From: Nepenthes gracilis
Lineage: Eukaryota; Streptophyta; Magnoliopsida; Caryophyllales; Nepenthaceae
DNA: 64,000 nucleotides
Assembly (NCBI GenBank): GCA_033239525.1
Contig: BSYO01000026.1
Span: 1,798,001 to 1,862,000, forward strand
Direction: 5' to 3'
In this document: positions 13,301 through 25,800 of the stretch, one piece after another
Layout of the letters: each line of letters opens with the position of its first letter
Numbering within the stretch: position 1 is the stretch's first letter
The notes under the pieces: generated by a model
Databases searched by the model: none
Told to the model about the DNA's origin: nothing
Seen by the model: only the letters and a program-made list of their open reading frames with translations
Made by a program: the position numbers and the translations under genes

Positions 13301-16300
13301 ATTCCTCATTTGTCTATGCCTGCTTATAGAAAATTCTTCGCTATTCTAATATTTAAGAATATTTTATTAGTTTGTATACACATAAATGTGATGTTTTATG
13401 CAGCTAGCTCGGCAACCTGTGTTCTTCAAGGAGACCAATCCGCAGCCCAGAAAACATACCTTATGGCAGGTTACTGCAGATTTCACAGATGGACAGGCTA
13501 GCATACATAGGTAGGCCTACAAAGCTGCTGCTTATTATTAGTCATTTCTTATCATGGATTAAAATATCAGTATCAATGTCAATTTTTGACAGACATATTA
13601 GTATCTATTATATTGAGTATTACATATTAATATTACAAATTGTATTCCGTAGCCCATTAAAACTGAGTTATATACTAGAGTTTGACCATATTTTATTATA
13701 TCTTTCATATTTGAAAGATTTTCTTTAATTTTATTCTTAGAATCAACCTTTAATAACAAATATACGCTAGCAAATATGAAAATAATAAAAATAATACGAA
13801 ATAAAGTTAATTCTAGCTATAACTCCATAGAAAACTAAAAATATTACTAACTTAATATATAACTATACAATACAAGCTGAAGTTAAAATTGTGAGATTAA
13901 GGTTTAGCTTTAATTCAATTGTGTCAAATTTAAAGAAAGGAAAATTTTGATGGGTTCCACTGTTCGGAATGCTGATCAAAGGAAAAGAGGAGTAGATAGC
14001 AGAGGAGATATTGACTAATATATTGTTGATTGGAGACATATCATGATTTTTTACGAACATCAAAATTATCAAAATTGAGATAGATATATCAGCTGATATT
14101 TTTCATATTGGCTGATATTTCATTATCGATGCCTAAAAAATGCTACTTTTGGGTTTATTTGTAAGTGCCATCACAAATTTTTATTTATATTCGTGCTTTG
14201 GCTCTTCATGTCTTGTAGACAACAGAATTTGTAAGGTACTAAGGTTGCATATGCCTAACCTCCCAAAATCTATTGTCCTCCTTTTAGATGGCAGTTTTAA
14301 CTTAAATTGTTTGTCAAAGTATAATATTTCTTGTCCTTCTCTGTAGATGATTCATGTTGCACTACACCTCCTACTCCACAAAATGACATGAGTACTGTAG
14401 ATAAGATGGTATAAATATGCTCTATGATTATTTGTCTGTTAAATTTCAAAAATATTTGTTTATCTTGAAAAATAAACCCTTCTACCAAGATAATATAATA
14501 TTCATATGCACAATGTTTATGGATAAAATTAGTCTACTAGTAGAAGTTAGACAGAAGTGGCCTAAGATTTCAGCTTTCCAAGAGTAGATACACTTTGCAT
14601 CCTTTTATGTGAAAAGAAGGGAAGATTATAAAGCATGGATTAATCATTGATGTAGCAAAGTAATAAATGTTTGTGGACTCTGTTGTTCATCCATGTACCC
14701 TCAAATTGGACTGCAAAATAGAACATAAGTAATATGTACCGACCTACTTGTGACCCTCTACCATGATTTGAGATTATTAGATATGGTTTCTAGATCTATA
14801 AACAGCATCCTTAAAGTATATTCACTCTAAGTCATCAAGGCTTGGACTTGCTTCTTGATTTACAAAGTTGTTCCTTCAATTTGAAGCATATATATCTTTA
14901 AGCTATTTTGCATTTCCTACCTCTTCAGGTTTTCTTTTCACAATTAAGCTTGTCTTCTTTTCATTATATGACACTCCTTTTTCTTATAGTGCACTATGAT
15001 CTGTGAATAGATAACCGGACGATTGCTCCTCTTTTCTTTGGTTCCAGTTTCTACCAGTCTTACTATTGGCATTTTGACATTATATTATTGTAGTCAATCC
15101 CAAGAATGATCTCTGCACCATTGATGTAGAAGTAGTCTTTTTAAAATGAAAGACGAATCTAAGATGCATTTATTGTCTGATACCTAAGTTGCATAACTGT
15201 ATTTAGGGTTTTGAAGCCAGTAAATCTTTGGAATTAAGATTACCAATGCTGTCATTCTGCAGGCAACATTTTTTGCAGGTCCCACATGAGCTTTTAAACA
15301 AGCATTTTGAGAAATTAATTCAGTGTGATATGCGTCTCAATTTCCTGAGCCGGCAACCAGAAATAAGTTTGGATTCTCCATATTTTGATGTACAATCTTT
15401 GGTTCACAATGGCTTGAATAACATTGTAAACCACGAGCAAAGGGAGTCCAGTCAAGGATCCAGCATCTCTTCCTTTCAAAATGTTGCATCACCTACCGTG
15501 TCGCAGTCACCTTCGATCAACATCAAACAGGAGGAGGAGGTTGGTAGAGTTGCAGAAACTTTTCCTCGTGAAGCTCCTTCGCCAAGTTCAGGTAGAGCTT
15601 TTTTTTTTTTTTTCTCATTTTTGAATATTATGTCAGTGACCCTGACCACATTGTTCTCGTCCTTGTTACTTTTCTGATAATGAAACTTGTGAGGGTTTTT
15701 TGATGATTTTGAATGCCTCCCTCCAAGAATATTTTCATGCCAAATGGGCAGTTCTTCTTGAGTGAGAACTGGGAGGTGATTTTATGCTTTTTTCTCAAGG
15801 ATCGGGAAGGTGGAGAAATAGATCAGTAGATGAAAATGTGGTGTGTCATGATCTGATTTCTTTGGGCTTAAAACCATGTAATGTTCCTGTACTGGTCGGA
15901 AGTGAAGGCACAAGATGAGCATACACCCCCTTGCTTAAATTCAAGGGCTGATACTGAAACAGAAGTCGGGTTGAAAGCAGGAGTTTCACTTTCGTAAGAT
16001 GAGTAGCTAGTTGCTAATGAGAGTGCAAAACACGAGCAAGCAATCAATAGTAATGTAATGATTGGTAGGATGGAAAAGTAAATGAATCAATTTCCTTGAT
16101 AGCGGTTTCTGGGCTTTTCTAGCTCTGGCAGCAGTATACACCAAAAAGCCCCACCTATCACAATGGGGTAAATAAATTATAGATACTAAATTCCAACAAA
16201 GTTCACCAAACATTATAGAGAAATAAAAGGAAGTTATTAAATCGTTCCAAAATTTACGGGACTTGAATCTGATTCTAAGTCAGAAAAATACTATGGATCG

Positions 16301-17032
16301 GTACAGTTTGTGATGGCTGCAAAGCAGCTGCAGTGGCCAAGCTTTCATGAATTTTTAGTTTTCTCTATTTGTGCTGGGGTATTAGACTTTCTCAAATTGA
16401 GTGTTGTTATGGTTCTCCTAGTAGAGAGCCTCTCATATTCATCCAGCAGACAGTATTAGAAGTGGAGCGGATAAATTGTGGATATTACATCCAGTGATCT
16501 AAATTATTATTCAATCTTCATTATTTATTCACCTGCCGTTGGGTGGATACAGGAGCCTCTTGTTGGAAGGACCATAACAGCTCTCGCTCAATGGTATCAC
16601 AAGATGGATGCCAGCGTATAGTGGGGTGCCATCATGACAGGAGTGAACTTCTCCAGGCTTTTTCTTGGCTAAGTGAATGAGCTTTTCCACTATTTAAAAA
16701 ACTGTTCCATCTATCACACATTTGATGTCTAAGACTAGATTTTAATGTATTGTGAACTAGATGAAGTGTGACAAAGGTGGTGGTAGCTAATCAGTATATT
16801 TCTGTAGTGCTGGTATTGGTTTCAGAGGATTGACTGGTAATTAAGTTGCCAATTAAATGTGAGAAATTGACTCTAGATAGTTTAGTAAAACATGGCTTCT
16901 CAAATGGAAAGACTGGTGAATCATTCTAATGCACTGTAGAATGGCCTCACTATCAGAGATCTTTGGATGAAATACAGAGGCTTATTTGTTCAAGACGGAT
17001 GCTGGTAAATTGTTTAATTCAATAACTGAAAA

Positions 17033-17079
<47 letters not shown>

Positions 17080-19496
17080 ATATGTATGTATGTATATATA
17101 TACACTCCAAACCCATTAACCAACTTATCTATATCCATGAGGGTTTGGCAAAAGACTTTTTCTAGGGGTTCAATTTGCCATGCGTGAACAAGCAAATACA
17201 TGTGTATGATACACATTATATCAGCATATTGATGAGCCTACGCTACATATATGTATTATGAGGGTTCAACAAAAGTCTTTTACTTTTGTGATTTATTTTG
17301 GGGAAGGTTCAAGTGAAGGGCATTCTTGGTGCAATAGTAGAGTTACCATTGTATGACCTGGTGACCAATAGTTCAAATTGTGAAGACGGCTACTTATATA
17401 ATATAAGATAAGATAACGTATAATAAATTTAAAGTAGTCTGACCATTCTCAGACTCCATGTGTAATAGGAGCTTTTGTGCGCCCCTTTGTTTAATAAAGC
17501 CTCATGCCATGATTCCATGTTTTCTTCTACTCCTGAACTTTCTTTCCATGAAATCTGGCTTGAGGACTATAATGATGGAAACTCTCTGTTCCCACATGCT
17601 TTGTGCCTAAAACTTGAAGTTATTTGTCTATGATTTCACTTGTGCACCTGCATTAAATCATATGTTAGCTTCCATCCTGTCTCAATGTCTAAGAAGTGAA
17701 TTCTGAGATTGATTTTGTTATATTGTGGTTCTTATGAAATGAGATGTCAAGAATGCTGATTTATTGTGTTATTGTTGTCATTATTTGATAATTGAGGCCG
17801 TACGGTACTTTTTTGTTCAAATCATCCTGGATTTATAAAACTTCTTCTCTTTGGTTGGAGAAACGAAAGGATTGATTCGTGCAATGAGTGTTATATTCTT
17901 TGTTGTTTAATAACTTGTTTTGGTTGCACTTGATAAGTTGAACAGCTGTAGAGTTGTTGCGTTGTGTCCTGGTTGGTCATGGATTTGAGTTATGAAAACG
18001 TCCTTTTACATAACACAAGGTAAGATTACGTATAATAGATCCAAAAAAACCCCGCGTCCAACTTATTGTGGAAGCTTTGTGCACTGGGCTGCATTTGTAA
18101 ATTATTTTCAACTTGACCATCAGATTTATTATGTGCATGGACGAAAACATTGGCTGTTATCATCATGGCCTATCAATATCAGCTGTTGGACACAATTTTG
18201 GCTGGTATCCTTGGAAGGCTATGGTTGCCTTCCAAGAACGGCTAATTTTCATTTCAATTCGCTTGGTTTTAGGCATAGGGAGAAAGTCAAATCATGGAAT
18301 AGTTGCAAGTATAAGATTTGAAATGTCTCCTCAAAAGAGCTCTTCTTTTCTGTGGCTTGCACTAAGAAATCAAATTCTTGTAGATGTATACTTGTAAGTG
18401 TTAAATATTCAGCTCAGTTGGTGTCAAGGTGCTCACTATGTGAGAAGGAAGGTGAATCGGTGTTACATTTGGACCTTGGGGGGCAAATATCGGTCAATAT
18501 CTCGAAAAATATTTGATACATAGGCCAATATCCACAATATATCACCAATTTGACAACATATCTTGATTGTTTCGCATCATCGGAGGCTCGCTACTAATAT
18601 ATATTGACCGATATGTCATTCCACGATTACGCTTCCTTCATGTGTTTAACAATGAGAGCTTGGAACCCCGTATGTTGATGTATTAGTCCCATCTGCTTGC
18701 CTCTGTTCTTGTCCCTTCGTATAAAGGATAATTGAATATGAAAAAGGAACAAAGGGCTAAACTTACTCATGCCTATCTGCTGCTTGGTTTACTCATATTC
18801 CTGAAGTTTCTATCAAGATAGCTCTTGTTCATGAATCTATGTGAATTTCCATTCAATTTCTGCTAAATTTGATTCGGTTATCACTAATTGCCGTTTCCCC
18901 CTATACTAGTTATGGGCAAGCTTGCGATTGAAGGAAATGGAAGTGGTGACACAGACGAGTTGAAGGGCTCAAAAAACTGGGAGCAATTAATAATGCCTGG
19001 CCTTCAACCATCCATGTCTATGACCAATCTTGTGAATCATATCGGAAATTGTGTTTCAGGGCAACTGAGCTCTGAAAACCCATCATTTGCCGAGGACGGA
19101 TCAGAATCCCATAAACTGCTCGAAGACATTTCCAAGCAACTCCTCAGCGACTTTCAATTCACAACATGTTCTGATGAGAAATCTCTCATGTCGAGAGTCA
19201 ATTCTCTCTGCTGCCTCCTGCAGCAGGACACTGCCTCAGTTCCAGGCATGCAGTCTTCCGGAAAAATGGGATTTGAAGAACCTGAAGGGGGAAAAGACGC
19301 TCGAGTTTCCTTCCATTATACCACTGAGCTGAAGCATCGGGATACTACTCAAGGTGGAGTGATCACTGAAGGGGATGGTCAAAGTTTTCGATGCTGCAAG
19401 CAGGAACCAACCATGCCGAGGAAAGATTCCTATGGTGAGCTTCTCCATCTGCCTCGAATTGCTTCATTGCCGAAGTTCTTGCTTGACCATTTTTGA
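10334..19496 (+). CDS. TRF2/HOY1 PH-like domain protein (543 aa, six exons)
   Basis: Exons: 10334-10492, 12716-12991, 13086-13259, 13404-13510, 15263-15591 and 18910-19496. All junctions are GT..AG, phases agree, and the joined frame is open for 543 residues. The conserved core is about residues 134-275: LRIGSWEY, then YEGDLVAKCYF, LVWEILDGG, IQW-like VQWSDI and LARQPVFF, ending in a Phe/Leu-rich helix with LNFLSRQPEI. I recognise this as the plant family carried in databases as TRF2/HOY1 PH-like; its biochemical role is not established to my knowledge. The flanks are Ser/Glu-rich and probably disordered. Three PsiKxE-type sites (V26-E29, I326-E329, C511-E514) resemble SUMO acceptor sites, and residues 46-50 are Lys-rich, both suggesting a nuclear protein. 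The C-terminus has a Leu-rich LLHLPRIASLPKFL motif. Introns 1 and 5 are long (2.2 and 3.3 kb) and repeat-bearing. I am sure of the gene and less sure of the name. Confidence 0.85.
12012..12100. repeat. 45-bp tandem duplication in intron 1
   Basis: Two adjacent 45-bp copies, beginning at 12012 and 12057 with TGGGCTATGATGATATGGTG. I see one base difference between them (CACATT versus CGCATT), so the duplication looks fairly recent. It lies in intron 1 of the PH-like gene. Confidence 0.85.
13554..14133. mobile_element. MITE-like repeat, copy A (intron 4)
   Basis: Begins ATGGATTAAAATATCAGTATC and ends in GATATTTCATTATCGAT-like sequence. Both ends carry the same 'ATATC..TGATAT' vocabulary as five other blocks in this window (18470-18640, 28415-28550, 34088-34310, 34698-34955, 35285-35403). 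Copy A is longer than the others and may contain an internal insertion. Class not assigned. Confidence 0.45.
17039..17100. repeat. (TC)n followed by (TATG)n microsatellite
   Basis: About sixteen TC units at 17039-17070, then a TATG/TATA-rich simple repeat. Inside intron 5 of the PH-like gene. Confidence 0.9.
17319..17500 (+). mobile_element. Au-like SINE, diverged copy 1
   Basis: The order of words matches the widespread plant Au SINE: GGTGCAATAGTAGAGTTAC near the start, a pol III B-box-like GTTCAAATTGTG, then a decayed 'AAG.TAACGTATAATA' block and finally AGGAGCTTTTGTGCGCCCC. The internal pol III promoter order (A box then B box) puts it on the plus strand. It is old and diverged. Recognition is from memory of the family, not from a search. 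Confidence 0.55.
17925..18095 (+). mobile_element. Au-like SINE, diverged copy 2
   Basis: Contains a B-box-like GGATTTGAGTTATG, then AAGGTAAGATTACGTATAATAG, a CCCCGCGTCC block and GGAAGCTTTGTGCACTGGGC followed by TGC. This closely follows the Au SINE 3' half, including the characteristic 'AGCTT.GTGCAC.GGGCTGC' end. It lies about 0.5 kb from copy 1 in the same orientation and in the same intron. The open frame crossing it (17992-18321) is not a gene. Confidence 0.7.
18470..18640. mobile_element. MITE-like repeat, copy B (intron 5)
   Basis: A 14-bp perfect inverted repeat, ATATCGGTCAATAT at 18487-18500 and its complement at 18601-18614, brackets a short AT-rich core. The words match the other members of the dispersed family in this window. 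No protein is encoded, and I could not fix a target duplication. Confidence 0.55.
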
Positions 19497-22400
19497 AGAT
19501 GGTAAAATCTCAATTGCTTCATCTTTGTGGTTTGCAATTGAACCGAGTAGTTTTGCTTCGTTTGTATTGTGATGTTAGATATTCTGTTTGTTGAACTGAA
19601 ACTCATGGAAGATTGGGATTCAGAAATTGAGTTTGATGATGAATCCCTTATTAGTACACTGTATTAGTGACTTGAGATAATAAGGTGTCCTAGTTTCTAT
19701 TTTCCTGCCAGACTGCATCTGCCATGACTTTTTTACTTTTTTCATTTTCTTTTTCTTAAAGTCTTCTGATGGTGCAATTCCTGATTGAGAATACTTGAGA
19801 AACACTCTTTTAAGTGATATGATATTTTTCAATCTTTTGTTTTTATGTGGGCTCGTTAGCATGAATGGATATATGAAATGTCAATCTCACAACATTTTGC
19901 TGATTTCATAGGGTAATAGAGGAATGCCCTGCTGAATAGTTGTAAAATGGGCTGCTGAGCTTTTCAAAGCTCAAAGTGAGATTCGTGATTGAGAAATGTT
20001 AAAAGAGACAACAATTGCGTAGTGTGATATTTATTAATCTATTTGTTCCTATATGAGTTTATTAGGACAGGCGAAACGCCACATTATTAGAGGGTATGCC
20101 TCCAACCCTTTCCTGCTAAAGTAACTCTCAAATGGGCCAAGCTTGTCAAACCTCGAATTGAGACTATTTTGCCAGAGATCACCAAAGTTCGATTAAGGAA
20201 TCTAGCATAGTTTGATCATCGAATTCATTTAGTTGATAAATTAACCTTCAATTCAATTGATATGGAGGAGTAATGATGGTGGCAGCAAAACAGTTAACAT
20301 ATTTCTTATCAAGGATTCCATGTGGGAATTGCCTTAAATGACCTAGAAATAATTTTGCAAAGAAATAATGAAGAAAATCTAGATATATGTGCAGTGGAAA
20401 GCATGCTTATGTTGTTGCTTTTGAATGGCAATTGCATTTGTTTGATTGGCCAATATTCTGGTTTTTGGATATCAAATTCAATCCAATCAACCTTAAACAA
20501 AGTGGTGAAAATTGCTTGGTAAGTAGGTAGCCAAAAAATTTCCAATTTTTTTCTCATCTAATAAAATAGAAATTCTCTATTCGGAATCGAGGTCCCTTTT
20601 AACGTCCTTTTAGGAGTTTAGATTAGTTAAAATGCTTGTATTTCTCTCGTATGGTATGGTACGTGGATGGTGATGAAATATATATTTTATATCACAATAG
20701 AACTATAGTTAAAGATAATATTATTTGTGGTACATATGTGACGTGACTGATATTCCTATAAAAATAATATTGACTATGCCATTATTAGTGTTTTACCTAA
20801 TCTAATGTCCAAAGAATCATTGGTTCAGCCAAGATTGATATTTGCTTTTACTAGCTCTTCTTTCTATTATGGGAATTGATGGATTCTCTAATATAAAATT
20901 GCTTTTCATATATCAAATACTCATACAAGCCAATCTATAATTCGAATACATAATGAGTTTTGAAGTACAATTTCTATATTTTCCTAACCAAATCCCCACG
21001 AGGCTCTTTTTCTCAATTACATCTGAAAATAATTTACTTATTTATCATATTGTTTAATATAGTTAGTCAAAATAATAGAGAATTATGAAACTACTTCAAT
21101 CTTACTAAATTCTTTATTTGAATTTATTTGATCAATGAATTTAAAATTGGGTCAATTGAAGCAATATATTGAATCCTATGGCTCTAATTATGGGGAAAGA
21201 AAAAGCTCTTGCAATTAGGCCGTTGCTATTAGGGAGTTAGTAAAAATAAGTCTTTTATTATCCAAAATAAAATACCCACTTAGAGTAATGAAACAAATTA
21301 TATTTGTCAAGAAGTGTTAAATCGTGTTGATACTTTTCATCGTTACATTATAAAAAATCATTAGGTATGAATATATTAGATACCTGTGACTTAATTAATG
21401 AAATATTATCTCCAAAAAATAAAATCATTTTTTTTTCTATCAAGAAAAAAATTGATTTTAAATGGCAATAATTATTACAGTGACAGATATATTTTTAGTT
21501 ATATTTGAAGTGAAAGTAAGAGTTCTAGTATAAGAATTAGCGTAAATAGATTTGATTGGACTAATAGAAAATAAAAATAGTTAGTAATTCAAGAAATGAC
21601 TTATCAATAATTTATCTTTTATCTTTCGTTTCATTTTCATTTGTTTTGAAAAGTAAAAAAAATGATAAAAAAAAATTAAAAATATCATTTTATTCTTAAC
21701 CCCAATTATGACATTCCTTCTCCCCTACTTCACACCTTTGAATCACCGTTCTTATAGAGAGGGGCGCTTCACACCTTGAAATGCACCATTTTGATAGAAA
21801 GAAAAGGCGCATTTTATTTTCTTAACCCAAAATGAAGTTTAATCAAAATGAATTCAAATTTTTTTCTATAATTAATCAGTATAAACATCAACAACTCCGT
21901 ATTTTTTTAATTGAATTAATTATCATTAAAACTAAATTCATTTGATATATGTACCTACCAATTCAACAAAATTTACTTTTGGATTTGAATTAAAACTTAT
22001 TCGAATTAAATCCTTTTGCAGGTTGCTTAGGACTATCAGGTTGCTAGTCCTGAATCATGTCATACATGAGGCTTCGTAACATATATTTATAAGATCGAGT
22101 ATGAATTTTGTTCACTCACTTTAAATTAAGTATCTATTTTCATCATTTTCCTACTAGAATTGGAAATCCAATACTCTCTCTCTTTCTCTCTTTCTTTTTT
22201 ATAAGGTTTACCTCCAACTAATTAACGATAAACATTTATATCTCTAAATTTTTTATGATTCAATCAATCTTTCTCATCTCCCTTTCCCCAAACCATGTTC
22301 TTGTTTATTAGCATCATCCATAGCAATAATGGCACTAAGAATCAAATTTCCATTGATCATAAAAAATTTCAAAATGAAGAAATTTCAATCTACAATTCAA

Positions 22401-22832
22401 TGCTCATGAATGCTGCTTTTCATACCGAGCTGGGGACTAAAGAAATTCTACAACTCCATTTTTTATGGCCAATTTAACAAAGCTTTATTCAGAACACTCA
22501 TTCGAGTTAAAGTATACATATACCGAACAACCGAAAGAAGTTCTCTTACAAATTTCTAATCAACAAAGAAGTTTTTCATGTGTATGCAAATGCATTCAAC
22601 TAATTACCTAAGATTATGTCATATCAAAATACATCGATGTTCAACCTATCTGAGACAATTTGTTCGTAAGATAGTGTTACTTAGCCAAAGATTTATGATG
22701 GAAAAGGAAAGATATAAGCTATCATCTCTCCATTAAAGAATTTTCCCTAAACTGAAGCAGGAGGAAGAATTTCCTACAGATCATCAAAATTTGTTAGCTA
22801 AAGTTTCAAGAATCAGACCTGATAAAACAGCT
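19497..22832. other. 3' UTRs and intergenic DNA between convergent genes
   Basis: This is the space between the stop of the plus-strand PH-like gene and the stop of the minus-strand RING gene, which converge. The first and last 200-300 bases are probably 3' UTR. The middle is AT-rich with no recognisable coding sequence. At 21728-21809 there are two diverged copies of a ~40-bp unit starting CTTCACACCTT. Confidence 0.6.
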
Positions 22833-25800
22833 TTAAGAATCAGAACTTGTACATAACACACACGGAGGGTCTCCAGGTTGCTGATTCAATCCACCAATTT
22901 CCAAGCAATCATGGTGAAAGGCATGGCCGCAAGGCATGATGGAGGCGACCGGAAGAATTCCGAATGCCGGTTTACCTCCCGATGGTGCAACTGCAAGATC
23001 CTTTTGGCACAAGCAGCACTCTTTTCCGACTGTGTTGTTTGAGTCGGCACAAACTGTGAATGAGAGGAAAAAAAAAAACACACGGACAAGAAGTGGTTTG
23101 AGTTAGTTATTGAAGAACTTTTTTAATTAATTTGGTCTTAATTCAATTATAAATTCAAGAAATTCAAAGTAAGTTCCCAATATGATGTGAACAAAGAAGC
23201 ATTTGTAAGCTTAATGGGTTCTTCTGGTTTCTGTTTTCTTGCATTGTTTTACGTTTTCTTTTTGGGGTGATTGGAGCACCTTGAAAATTTCCCTCGAACA
23301 AGGAATAGCCTGAGTTTAGACCCAACTTTGCAAAAATACAAAAACCAACAATCCAATACCGTAAAGGATCGTTCTAAATGAAACAGACAATTAACCATGA
23401 CAGAACAGATGCAGAAAAATTAAACCATAAAGAATTTGATAACAAAGAGAAAACTTAAGAACCAATCAATCATAAAGGAAAACTCTCTAAGCTGTGAGTC
23501 AACAAATAGAAGAATCCCACTACAGAGAAAAGTCAACTTACAGCGATCACAAGGACACACAATACCATAGACAAAACTGACACTCAGTACGTGACTATAT
23601 CGATATACTTCTCGGTGTTGGAAAAATGATTGCCGGTCAGATAACACAGGTTGGATAGGAATGATAGAATGCACAAACACACACACGACATGGGAGAAAG
23701 AAAAAGAACACATAAATTTTTACGTGAAAAGTCTTCTTTTAAAATAAAAGAGAAAAATCATAGGACATTTAGTTCACAAATAAATTTCACTATATGAAAA
23801 ATGGTTATAAAAACCCCTAACTATAGAAGCCCTTCAGGAGCCGAGAACAAAAACAAAGAGCAAAAATACAAGAGTAAAAGTTTGGTTACTTCTTGATCTC
23901 TCTTATGTTTTTCTCCTTCTCACTTCTCTTTACACCCATTCAATCTTGCATGCCCAGCATGTATATATATATACAACTTTTATCCGGAGACTATCTACCT
24001 AATAGGTAGGTTGCGTGTGTGTAAAACCTACCACCAACTCTACAACCTACACAAGCAGCACTCTCTACAACTGTGTTGTTTGAGTCGGCACAAACTGAAT
24101 AATCGCAGACAAGAAGTGGTTTGAGTTAGTTATCGGGAAGAGTTTATTTGTTCAACCAATCGGGTGTCAACTTTGAGAGTCTAACTTTTCTTTTTGGGGT
24201 GATTCCCTTTCCCTCAACAAAGTTGATTCCAACTTTGCAAAAATACAAAATCCGATAGTATGGACCTACTTGAAACAGACAATTAACCATGAGAGAACAG
24301 ATACAGAAAAATTAAACCATAAAGAATTTGATAACAAAGAAAACTTAAGTCAATCATAAAGGACTTTTGCTGTGAAGTCCTACAGAGGGTCCTTAATACA
24401 CACAAACCAGACAAAACTGACACCAACGTGCATTCCCGAATTTCTATTGGAAAAAAATTTTTCAACCATTGGAAATGCTAAGCCATACCGACATTTCATA
24501 TGGGAGAAAGAAGAACATATAAAACAATGTGGAAATCCATTCCCCTTTGCACTCATAGGACATTCAGTTGACAAATTAGCCATTTGGTTATAAAAACCCC
24601 CAAACTATAGAAGGAGCATTACAAGAGTAAAAGTCTGGTTACGGTTATTTTCTTATGTTTTCTCCTTCTACAACTTCTCGGTCATTTTTGTCCAATAGGC
24701 TAATTTTATATATAATGGCCATTTCCATACAATCAATAGGCCATTTAAAAGCTCAATCAAGCATTCCCTACACAATCAGCCATTTTGCCCCAACCTAACA
24801 TTTTTGCATACCAGTCAATCTCATACCAGTCAATTTCATACCGGAATTCCATACCAGAATTCCGAACCGGTAAACCATACCGGAATTCCAAACTGATAAA
24901 AAACCAAACCGATATTTTCAGCGCAACTGGCAAATTTGCTGCAACCTTTCTCATCCGGTCAACATCCTGTTGACCGGATTCTTCTATCAACTGGTCAACC
25001 TTCTATTGACCGACCTCTTTCTTGCCCGACCAGTCATTTGCCACAAATCTTGTGCAAATCTTCTGATGACAAATAAGTTTGTTAAGTTACCAATAATGAA
25101 GTGACCAAACCCAATACTTAGGTCTGCTCCCAAGCAGTGAATCCAAAATATATAGACTTATCATAGTTCTTTCTAAACAAACTCATTTAAACGATGAATC
25201 TATGGGATAGGGATAGAGGAAGAGGAAAAACCGAAGATTTCACATAGTGATATACCACCAGAACTCTAGTATTTGTAACCAGTAGAACTTTGAAGACTAA
25301 CCGGAAGAAACAAGTGTTTGAAGGTTTTGGAGTTGAGAACACCTAGGCTTAAAGGGATCAATTCGATGGACTGGGTCTTTTTTCTCATAAGATTTGCTGT
25401 CACAGATTAATTGAATGAATTACATAATACACCCTTTTTCACAAATGAAATCTCCCCACAATTCGTTCAGCCTCCTTACCTTGGTTTTCTGAAGAGAGAA
25501 AATAGAGGCTTAAAATTAGAGTTTTGCAAACTGAATGCTAGACGTGGCAATTTAGTGCTGTGTCGAGCAGACCTCGCATCACATTCTATCAAATCCTGCT
25601 TGAAGGCTCAGTCGAACTGGTGACACATTTTGCCAATTCACATTTAAACGCCAACCATCATATTTCCAGAACACTGCATTGAGCTTCTTTTTTAAGTGCT
25701 AACTGAGCTGGTTCACCAATGAAGGCCGCGCCGGATGCACGTCTAAGGAAAGCACGTGTGTACTTTGTCCTGAAAAGTCGCCTAATGTGTGTCTGAAGGG

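Noticed and set aside
14347..14409. Possible cassette exon in intron 4 of the PH-like gene (CTCTGTAG acceptor, ATG|GTATAA donor, one frame reads DSCCTTPPTPQNDMSTVDKM).
   Set aside because: The upstream exon ends in phase 2, and joining it here gives an immediate stop (AGA TGA). The direct exon 4 to exon 5 junction keeps the conserved domain intact.
17992..18397. Overlapping plus-strand frames of 109 and 94 codons.
   Set aside because: They cross an Au-like SINE and intron sequence of the PH-like gene.
23420..23713. 97-codon hydrophobic minus-strand frame that could suggest a membrane protein.
   Set aside because: It lies in the intronic tandem duplication; the other copy (24283-24465) does not preserve the frame.
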